From Chthoniobacterales bacterium (GTDB taxonomy: Bacteria; Verrucomicrobiota; Verrucomicrobiia; Chthoniobacterales; UBA10450): DNA of 11,283 nucleotides. The notes under the pieces were generated by a model, which did no database searches, was not told the origin of the DNA, and worked only from the letters and a program-made list of their open reading frames with translations. The position numbers and the translations under genes were made by a program. This document shows, one piece after another, positions 7,127-11,283 of the stretch. Where the stretch lies: assembly GCA_013697365.1 (NCBI GenBank), contig JACCXA010000070.1, forward strand, positions 1 through 11,283, in the 5' to 3' direction. How positions within the stretch are numbered: the first letter of the stretch is position 1; each line of letters starts with the position of its first letter.

Positions 7127-7148
7127 CTGTTCACACCTTATTCACACC
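7127..7148 (+). promoter_or_regulatory. tandem DnaA-box-like sites, 11-bp period
   Basis: TTATTCACA at 7138-7146 fits the DnaA-box consensus TTWTNCACA exactly. The weaker CTGTTCACA at 7127-7135 has two mismatches. Both are embedded in an 8-base direct repeat TTCACACC (7130-7137 and 7141-7148), so the sites lie one helical turn apart in the same orientation, on the same DNA face. They lie about 270 bases upstream of dnaA and could serve origin binding, DnaA autoregulation, or both. Confidence 0.5.
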
Positions 7149-7177
7149 CGCATGCTCCCCTCTCTGCCAGCGGCTTG

Positions 7178-7206
7178 AGATTAGAAATGCGCGAAAGACC
7201 CGACAA
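7178..7206 (-). promoter_or_regulatory. weak sigma70-like promoter candidate for dnaA
   Basis: On the - strand TTGTCG (7206 to 7201) and TAATCT (7183 to 7178) are separated by 17 bases. The -35 matches 4 of 6 consensus bases, the -10 only 3 of 6. It points towards dnaA and lies just upstream of the DnaA-box-like pair, a suitable layout for autorepression. The match is weak and could be chance. Confidence 0.2.
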
Positions 7207-7224
7207 GGAAATTTCGGAAGTTTA

Positions 7225-7260
7225 TTTTGCGTGGCGTTTCAGAAAAATCTTGACGCAAAA
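7225..7260. repeat. 8-bp inverted repeat in an AT-rich tract
   Basis: TTTTGCGT (7225-7232) and its exact reverse complement ACGCAAAA (7253-7260) flank a 20-base spacer containing an A-run. The surrounding 7205-7266 is the most AT-rich stretch upstream of dnaA. It could be an operator for a dimeric regulator, part of a DNA-unwinding element, or a weak stem-loop. No protein is identified. Confidence 0.4.
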
Positions 7261-7320
7261 ATTGAACCGGCAGGCCGCCTGAACGTCTAATCAGACCGCT
7301 TGCGCACGCGGTTGACCGTT

Positions 7321-7362
7321 CCGCGGCAGTCGCGCAACTTCGTTGCGCAAGACCGCCCGCGG
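7321..7362. repeat. nested GC-rich hairpin or cruciform
   Basis: An inner perfect 7-bp stem, GCGCAAC (7332-7338) with GTTGCGC (7342-7348) around the loop TTC, sits inside an outer pair of CCGCGG hexamers (7321-7326 and 7357-7362). With the C-G closing pair the loop reads as C(UUCG)-like. There is no T-run after it, so an intrinsic terminator is unlikely. It lies 20 bases before the ATG of the small secreted ORF, in its probable 5' leader. Confidence 0.45.
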
Positions 7363-7382
7363 AGCTCTCCAGCGCAGCTGCC

Positions 7383-7562
7383 ATGGATCACAATTTCGCA
7401 TTCTACAACTCTCTTCGATGGCGAAATTTCATTGGCGACTGGCGCTGGCGAGCCGCGATCATTTGTAGTTTAACGATTACTCTGTTGCATCCCTTGCCGG
7501 CTGCGGGCGCAAATGCCGGACACGGTACGTTGTTTTCAATTCCACCGCGGACTAACGAGTAA
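7383..7562 (+). CDS. 59-residue signal-peptide-bearing small protein
   Basis: A short frame, ATG at 7383 to TAA at 7560-7562. It encodes 59 residues: an aromatic- and Arg-rich N terminus (RWRNFIGDWRWR, 12-23), a hydrophobic core (AAIICSLTITLLHPL, 24-38) and a signal-peptidase-like site PAAGANA (39-45). Cleavage after residue 45 would release a mature 14-residue peptide beginning GHGTLF; otherwise it is a one-helix membrane protein. It is the first start in this frame; no in-frame ATG, GTG or TTG lies upstream before the preceding stop. Its TAA shares one base with the ATG of the next gene, which suggests translational coupling. GGAG at 7361-7364 is too far away for a usual ribosome site. I know no homologue. 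Chance is possible at this length. Confidence 0.45.
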   Translation: MDHNFAFYNSLRWRNFIGDWRWRAAIICSLTITLLHPLPAAGANAGHGTLFSIPPRTNE

Positions 7563-8080
7563 TGCGGCTCCTCACCATGGCCTTTTTGGCCCTTCTTTTT
7601 ACCGTCGTGGGCGCCGATGCAGTGGAAGATATCCCGCCTCCCTTTGGTTTTCGCTGGAACGATCCTGCCGGCAAGGTCGAGCAGGTCCTCGTCGCCGCTA
7701 AAGCGCGCATCGTGACGCGCGAGCCGAAAGAGAAACGCGAGGTTTGGACAGTGGAGGGATTGGTGCAGCCGGGTCTGAAGCGCACCGTTTTCGAATTCAA
7801 GGAAGGCTTCCTCATCGAGGTCGAGCTGCACTACGAGTACGACAAGTGGACGATCGAACACTACAACAACCGCATGGGAGAGATCCGTCGCTACTTCGAC
7901 GGGAAGTTCGGCACCGGTAAGCTTGTTTCCCGGACGCGCGACAGCGACTCGGACGTCTTGCAGACCCTGGTCGGTTATCAGTGGATCGTCGGGGGGACGA
8001 TGCTGGAGCTGTTCTACTTTTCCGCGCAACGCGAGGCGCTTGTCTACCGGACGATCACTGTCACCTACAAGGCGATGTAG
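7562..8080 (+). CDS. secreted protein of unknown function
   Basis: A 172-residue protein with a clear Sec signal peptide: MRLL, a hydrophobic core and an ADA cleavage site at residue 20, giving a mature protein that starts VEDIPPP. The mature part alternates predicted strands and helices: GFRWNDPAGKVEQVLVAA (29-46), KRTVFEFKEGFLIEVELHYE (73-92), a helix near TIEHYNNRMGEIRRYFDGKF (97-116) and a C-terminal strand pair ending RTITVTYKAM. It contains no Cys and no known catalytic motif. It probably folds as a small alpha/beta periplasmic domain. Its ATG overlaps the stop of the 59-residue ORF by one base, so the two are probably one operon. It converges on def with 31 bases between. The reading frame is convincing; the function is unknown. 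Confidence 0.8.
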   Translation: MRLLTMAFLALLFTVVGADAVEDIPPPFGFRWNDPAGKVEQVLVAAKARIVTREPKEKREVWTVEGLVQPGLKRTVFEFKEGFLIEVELHYEYDKWTIEHYNNRMGEIRRYFDGKFGTGKLVSRTRDSDSDVLQTLVGYQWIVGGTMLELFYFSAQREALVYRTITVTYKAM

Positions 8081-8085
8081 CGTGC

Positions 8086-8130
8086 GGAGACGCGCGCGCG
8101 CCAGAAGACCGCTATCGCCCTTGCGTCTCC
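8086..8130. repeat. 8-bp inverted repeat between convergent genes
   Basis: GGAGACGC (8086-8093) and GCGTCTCC (8123-8130) are exact reverse complements 29 bases apart, starting just after the stop of the secreted-protein gene and reaching into the last codons of def. A bidirectional terminator is one reading, but the loop is long and no T-run follows, so support is weak. Confidence 0.3.
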
Positions 8131-8669
8131 TTCTGCAGTCGCTTTAAGCGACTGGCCAGGCTGGCCTTCGCGACCGAACTCATCCGGTCGATAAAAAGGA
8201 TCCCATTGAGATGATCGATCTCATGCTGCAAGGCCCGCGCCAGCAACCCGGTCGCCTCGAGCTCGATGGTTTCGCCGGCCAGTGTCTCCGCTTTAGCGAC
8301 AACGACCGCCGCGCGATCTATCTCGGCATTAATCTCAGGAAAACTCAAGCACCCCTCCGTTCCTGAAATCGTCTCGCCATCCAGGCTCAGCTTGGGATTC
8401 AGGAGCACCAAGGGCATGGCCACCCGTGGGTCCACCTCTACCCCGTTCACTTTCAACGTGCTCGGCCGATCCTCCACCTCGGACACGTCGATCACCGTGA
8501 GTTGCAACGCTTCCCCAACTTGCTGAGCTGCGAGTCCGACGCCGTTTGCCGCGTGCATCGTGTCGACCATATCTGCCGCAAGGGCGCGAATGCGCTCCTC
8601 GGCCCCCGAAACGCGTTTGCCCTTCGCACGGAGGATCGGGTCTCCGTACTTCACGATCGGCAGATTCAT
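8112..8669 (-). CDS. def: peptide deformylase
   Basis: A 185-residue metalloenzyme that removes the formyl group from the starting methionine of new proteins at the ribosome. The three family motifs are complete: GVGLAAQQVG (43-52), EGCLSFPE (105-112, metal ligand C107) and HEIDH (149-153, ligands H149 and H153, catalytic E150). The N terminus IVKYGDPILR is typical. The length and the EGCLSFP motif fit a standard bacterial enzyme, with a short insertion near residues 66-80. Its ATG overlaps the TGA of exbD by 4 bases (ATGA), and a purine-rich GGGGGAAA precedes the start. It is the last gene of the OGG1-tonB-exbB-exbD operon, and no fmt follows. The assignment is secure. Confidence 0.97.
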   Translation of the reverse strand: MNLPIVKYGDPILRAKGKRVSGAEERIRALAADMVDTMHAANGVGLAAQQVGEALQLTVIDVSEVEDRPSTLKVNGVEVDPRVAMPLVLLNPKLSLDGETISGTEGCLSFPEINAEIDRAAVVVAKAETLAGETIELEATGLLARALQHEIDHLNGILFIDRMSSVAKASLASRLKRLQKETQGR

Positions 8670-9073
8670 TTTCCCCCGTAGGTGAAAGCCGGCAGATTCT
8701 TCACTCCCGCCAGTTTGAGCGCGTCCATCACTTTGATAATGGTGCCAAAGGAGGCCTTTTTGTCCGCCTGCAGCGCGAGCGAAGATTTTTTCACGCCCAT
8801 CAATTCCCGCACGGCGACCTCGAGTTCCTCCACAGGCAGCGGCCGGCCGTCGAGACTAACCTCATCATTTGCATCCACGCTGACGATCGCATGCTCGATC
8901 TCCGCTGCGGCCTGGGTCGCAGTTTGCGACTCCGGCAGATTGATTAGCACCTCCGGCTGATCTTTTTTGAAGGTGGTGGAGACGACGAAAAAAATCAGCA
9001 GGATCGTGAGAATATCCACGAGCGAAATGATTATGATCGACGGCGCCCGCCGTTTTCGCACTGCGATCCTCAT
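8666..9073 (-). CDS. exbD: ExbD/TolR-family biopolymer transport protein
   Basis: A 135-residue inner-membrane protein that, with ExbB, converts the proton gradient into movement of TonB. It has a short basic cytoplasmic start (MRIAVRKRRAP), one membrane helix (about 13-34) with the essential proton-path aspartate D20 in SLVDILTILLIFF, and a periplasmic ExbD domain to the C terminus. The length matches ExbD/TolR. It is the only gene here with a textbook ribosome site: AGGAGGT 7 bases before the ATG. It starts 12 bases after exbB and overlaps def by 4 bases. ExbD rather than TolR is inferred from the tonB-like gene next door and the absence of tolB or pal. Confidence 0.93.
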   Translation of the reverse strand: MRIAVRKRRAPSIIIISLVDILTILLIFFVVSTTFKKDQPEVLINLPESQTATQAAAEIEHAIVSVDANDEVSLDGRPLPVEELEVAVRELMGVKKSSLALQADKKASFGTIIKVMDALKLAGVKNLPAFTYGGK

Positions 9074-9080
9074 GAGATCG

Positions 9081-9087
9081 ACCTCCT
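9081..9087 (-). promoter_or_regulatory. strong Shine-Dalgarno of exbD overlapping the exbB stop
   Basis: AGGAGGT on the - strand, seven bases before the exbD ATG, overlaps the exbB TAG (9088 to 9086). It fixes the exbD start. It stands out because the other starts in this window have weak sites or none, suggesting high or independent initiation on exbD. Confidence 0.85.
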
Positions 9088-9823
9088 ACGGAACGGACTT
9101 GGCACGGGCCGGAACGGGCGCAGAAACTGGACGCGCGGGTGAGTGAGGCCCGCCATCATCGCGCTTCACGCGGCCGTAATAACATTTTCCGATCAGCTCC
9201 ACGACCAGCGTCTCCATCTCGACCGACATCACCTCGATCTTCTTCGAAAAATAACTGAAGGCGACGAGCGTTGGCACCGCGATGCAAAGCCCGAAGACCG
9301 TCGCGTTCAAAGCCTCGGCAATACCCTGCGCGATCTGCTGGGTGTTGGAAGATCCTGTGCTGAGACCGAGGGCGGAGAACACATGTACCAGGCCCGAGAC
9401 GGCACCGATCAGGCCCAGCAAGGGCGCGATCCCCGTGATGATCTCGAGCACAATAAGTCCGCGCTCCAGCACGACCAGTTCGTGCCGCGCTTTCGTCTCA
9501 ACGACTTCGACGGTTTCGTTGCGCGGGGCGCGCAAATGTTGCAGGGCCATCTTGACCAGACGCGCCAGGGAAGAGTCGTCGTTTTGCACGATACGCGCGA
9601 GACGTTCCGCGCTGCCGCCCGGAACGAGGCGCTCGATTTCGCTCTCTATCACGAGCGGGAGGACATTCTTTCGGCGCAAGGCCATCGTGCGATGCACGAT
9701 GGTCGTCACCGCCATGATAGAACAGGCCAACAGTGGCCACATGAAGATGCCGCCCGAAGAAAAAAACACCCAAACCGCGTTGGCCGGACCAGGGAGCTCG
9801 GCCAGGGTGAAAAGAGCCATCAT
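9086..9823 (-). CDS. exbB: MotA/TolQ/ExbB-family proton channel protein
   Basis: A 245-residue inner-membrane protein forming the channel that, with ExbD, powers TonB. Three membrane helices are seen at about 25-44, 125-152 and 170-192, with a cytoplasmic loop of about 80 residues between the first two, the family layout. The conserved core is ITGIAPLLGLIGAVSGLVHV (129-148) and GIAEALNATVFGLCIAVPTL (167-186). The family often has LLGTVxGM where this protein has LIGAVSGL. The C-terminal 28 residues are Pro/Arg-rich and probably disordered. There are two adjacent ATG codons; the first overlaps the TGA of tonB (ATGA). Neighbours identify it as ExbB-like rather than TolQ, but the sequence alone does not exclude TolQ. 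Confidence 0.92.
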   Translation of the reverse strand: MMALFTLAELPGPANAVWVFFSSGGIFMWPLLACSIMAVTTIVHRTMALRRKNVLPLVIESEIERLVPGGSAERLARIVQNDDSSLARLVKMALQHLRAPRNETVEVVETKARHELVVLERGLIVLEIITGIAPLLGLIGAVSGLVHVFSALGLSTGSSNTQQIAQGIAEALNATVFGLCIAVPTLVAFSYFSKKIEVMSVEMETLVVELIGKCYYGRVKRDDGGPHSPARPVSAPVPARAKSVP

Positions 9824-10881
9824 TGGTTTGCGTAAGTCGTGAAGAAAATGTCCACCGGCAGTCTGCCCTCGGGCAAGGTTGCGGCCAGATCAGGCGGAAT
9901 GGGTGGAATTTGCGCCTCCTGAAATGATTGCAAGCAGATGTTCGCGAAGGCTTCGTTCGCATTGTTCGAGAGCACCCGCAAGTTCCGCACTTTGCCCTGC
10001 CCATCGACCTCCGCCTCGACATGCGCGGTCCCGATGCTGACCAAATCCATCTTCGCTTTCATATAATAATACCAGCGCGACCCGATCGCGTCGGAGACCG
10101 CCTTTTGATATTTCCCGAGCGGTGTCCCGACCGCATTGACCGACGACCGCGGGCCGCGATCTGTGATACGTCCGCTAATGCGGGTTTGCTGCTTTTGGGG
10201 CTGGTATCCCGAGGCCGCGGTTTCGGGCCGAGGACGAGCGGTCACGGGCGGAACTGAAGGATCAACCTCTGGAGGTGGCACTTCGTCGTCCAGTGGTTCA
10301 CGCAAAGGTGGCGGAGGCGTCGCCGTTAACATCGCGAATTGCTCCGGCTCAGGAGAAGCGACCGGCTCCGGGGTCGGTTGCGGCTTGGCTTGCGGAGGGG
10401 GCGATTCCTCAGCCCTGGCTGTCGGAAGAACCGAAGGCGCCACCGTCGCCTCCGGCGCCGGCGTTGGCTGAGGCTCCGGTTGCGCCTCGCTGCCTTTAGT
10501 CGGGAGCGCCACGTCCTGCGTTTGCATCTGCACAAACGGCCGATCTTTCCCTTCCTGTGCTGGTAAGGGGGCTTCGCCGGTAGCCGGCAAGGTTGAGGAA
10601 GCAATTGAGTTCTCGTTCGATTCGAAGATTTTCTCATCCGGTTCCTCGACGGACTCGTTTGCGGGATCAGTTTCGGTGCGAGGCGGATTGACCCGGAAAG
10701 GCGGCGGTGCAGGCGTAGCCGACAGGTCCATCATCGTCAGCTCCAACGGCTGCTCATCCAGCGGCGGAAGCGGGGCAGGAGAGCCATTGAAAGCTGCGAG
10801 AGAAAGCGCCACGACGATGTGCAGAAAGAGCGAAGCGAGGACTGCGAGCCATAGCTTTCTGCGTTCTCGTTTCGCGTTCAT
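9820..10881 (-). CDS. TonB-like energy transducer
   Basis: A 353-residue protein that would span the periplasm and pass ExbBD energy to outer-membrane transporters. It has a basic N terminus (MNAKRERRK) and one membrane helix at about 10-31 with the TonB-type S17xxxH21 arrangement. A long Pro/Glu/Ala-rich spacer covers about 33-245 (for example PPPQAKPQPTPEPVASPEPE, 161-180). The C-terminal TonB/TolA-type domain covers about 254-353 (GTAHVEAEVDGQGKVRNLRV, then a terminal VDIFFTTYANQ). It is longer than E. coli TonB because of the spacer. The start is set by the helix and by a 4-base ATGA overlap with the upstream glycosylase gene. It overlaps exbB in the same way. TolA is the alternative, but no tolB or pal is present, so TonB is favoured. 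Confidence 0.85.
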   Translation of the reverse strand: MNAKRERRKLWLAVLASLFLHIVVALSLAAFNGSPAPLPPLDEQPLELTMMDLSATPAPPPFRVNPPRTETDPANESVEEPDEKIFESNENSIASSTLPATGEAPLPAQEGKDRPFVQMQTQDVALPTKGSEAQPEPQPTPAPEATVAPSVLPTARAEESPPPQAKPQPTPEPVASPEPEQFAMLTATPPPPLREPLDDEVPPPEVDPSVPPVTARPRPETAASGYQPQKQQTRISGRITDRGPRSSVNAVGTPLGKYQKAVSDAIGSRWYYYMKAKMDLVSIGTAHVEAEVDGQGKVRNLRVLSNNANEAFANICLQSFQEAQIPPIPPDLAATLPEGRLPVDIFFTTYANQ

Positions 10882-11283
10882 GGTCCACCCGGGTTCGATG
10901 GCAGCGCAAATGTAGCACCCGCCTGTAGCGGCGGTCTATGAGCGCCTCCCCTTTTCGCGCGGGGCGTCGTCTTCCGCGCATGGTGAAACAAATACTGCTG
11001 CGCGTAACCGCCGTGCTCGCCGAAGTATGCATCACAAAAAGCCCGCAGTTTCTGCGGCGTGATCTTCCGCTTCCGCGCGAAGTATTTATCCCTTAAGACT
11101 CGCTCGATCCAGACATCGATCGGAAAGGCGCGCAGCCGCTCGTAGGCGAAGAGCAACACGCAATTTGCCACTTTCATCCCCACACCTGGCAACGCGCAGA
11201 GGCGCGCCCGCAACTCCTCGTCAGGCAAACTGCGCCACGCCGCCAAGTCCGCTTCCCCCGAACTGACGAGCTGCGCCGTCGCC
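10878..11283 (-). CDS. 8-oxoguanine DNA glycosylase (OGG1-type), C-terminal part
   Basis: Partial: the frame is open to the right edge, leaving 134 C-terminal residues. It is an HhH-GPD base-excision repair enzyme removing oxidised guanine from DNA. The helix-hairpin-helix reads LPGVGMKVANCVLL; its lysine (codon 11174 to 11172) matches the Schiff-base lysine of OGG1 (human K249), so both glycosylase and lyase activity are expected. The catalytic aspartate is in FPIDVWIERVL (codon 11117 to 11115). GGYAQQYLFHHAR is typical of the end of bacterial OGG1. About 33 residues follow that look unlike the family (Arg/Pro/Gly-rich); the DNA there resembles an intergenic repeat. The TTG at 11246 is not the likely start, since the homologous region continues upstream. 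The TGA overlaps the tonB ATG by 4 bases. Confidence 0.88.
   Translation of the reverse strand, partial: ATAQLVSSGEADLAAWRSLPDEELRARLCALPGVGMKVANCVLLFAYERLRAFPIDVWIERVLRDKYFARKRKITPQKLRAFCDAYFGEHGGYAQQYLFHHARKTTPRAKRGGAHRPPLQAGATFALPSNPGGP
10921..10946. repeat. repeat-like element inside the OGG1 tail
   Basis: The segment holds TGTAGCGGCGGTCTATGAGC with a small GGCG/CGCC inverted pair (10930-10933 and 10943-10946); a second TGTAGC lies at 10911-10916. It resembles dispersed GC-rich short repeats that I recall from verrucomicrobial genomes, but only one copy is in this window. It encodes part of the non-conserved C-terminal tail of the glycosylase. Confidence 0.3.

Larger units (their letters stand above)
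6856..7382. other. dnaA upstream region, putative origin of replication (oriC)
   Basis: These 527 bases have no confident gene. They hold, in order from dnaA: a 9-bp hairpin near the start codon, a possible small leader ORF, two DnaA-box-like sites 11 bases apart (7127-7146), an AT-rich tract with an 8-bp inverted repeat (about 7205-7266, the best candidate for the unwinding element), and a nested GC-rich hairpin (7321-7362). Placement upstream of dnaA-dnaN is a very common origin site. Only one box fits TTWTNCACA fully, which is few for an origin. The genes to the right run towards it, so the strand pattern does not support a fork starting here. It may be only the dnaA control region. Confidence 0.45.

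Noticed and set aside
7403..8029. 208-codon open frame on the - strand opposite the secreted protein
   Set aside because: The + strand product has a signal peptide and normal secondary-structure pattern, and the antisense product has neither.
9143..9835. 230-codon open frame on the + strand opposite exbB
   Set aside because: Antisense to a well-conserved channel protein; the product is His/Arg/Asp-rich and not protein-like.
1..11283. Mobile element, phage, CRISPR, toxin-antitoxin or tRNA/rRNA genes
   Set aside because: No transposase or integrase motifs, no regular spaced repeats, no cloverleaf sequence and no toxin-antitoxin-like gene pair with supporting motifs were seen on either strand.

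Overview
The window is a chromosomal, housekeeping-type stretch from a Gram-negative bacterium of moderately high GC. It has a heptosyltransferase-like glycosyltransferase, a TonB-ExbB-ExbD system, a lipoprotein and Sec-type signal peptides. Most starts lack a strong Shine-Dalgarno sequence, and the style of the proteins (MiaB, DnaA with a GGRDHGTV signature, OGG1 next to TonB) suggests the Verrucomicrobiota, perhaps a soil Chthoniobacterales-like lineage. That assignment is inference only. I see no transposase, integrase, CRISPR array, rRNA or tRNA.

Left part (1-4314): a small lipoprotein gene and mtnP (methylthioadenosine phosphorylase) lie on the - strand. Divergent from mtnP is a + strand cluster: miaB (tRNA methylthiolation), a six-helix membrane protein of unknown function and a GT9 glycosyltransferase. 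The GT9 gene ends inside the 3' end of dnaN, a 34-base tail-to-tail overlap.

Centre (4281-7382): dnaA then dnaN lie on the - strand. The roughly 530 bases upstream of dnaA hold no confident gene. They do hold two DnaA-box-like sites 11 bases apart, an AT-rich 8-bp inverted repeat, a nested GC-rich hairpin, a hairpin that nearly touches the dnaA start codon, and a possible small leader gene ending 18 bases before dnaA. This is the best candidate for the replication origin and the dnaA control region. The genes on its right side are not oriented as expected for a leading strand, so the origin call is tentative.

Right part (7383-11283): a + strand pair encodes a 59-residue signal-peptide-like small protein (not previously obvious because of its size) and a 172-residue secreted protein; their stop and start codons share one base. 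Converging on them is a tight - strand operon: OGG1-type DNA glycosylase (cut by the window edge), tonB, exbB, exbD and def. Three of its junctions are 4-base ATGA overlaps. It joins outer-membrane energy transduction to peptide deformylation and oxidised-guanine repair.

I found no clear new defence or mobile system. The points most worth checking are the structured dnaA upstream region with its putative leader ORF, and the coupled small-peptide/secreted-protein pair beside it.
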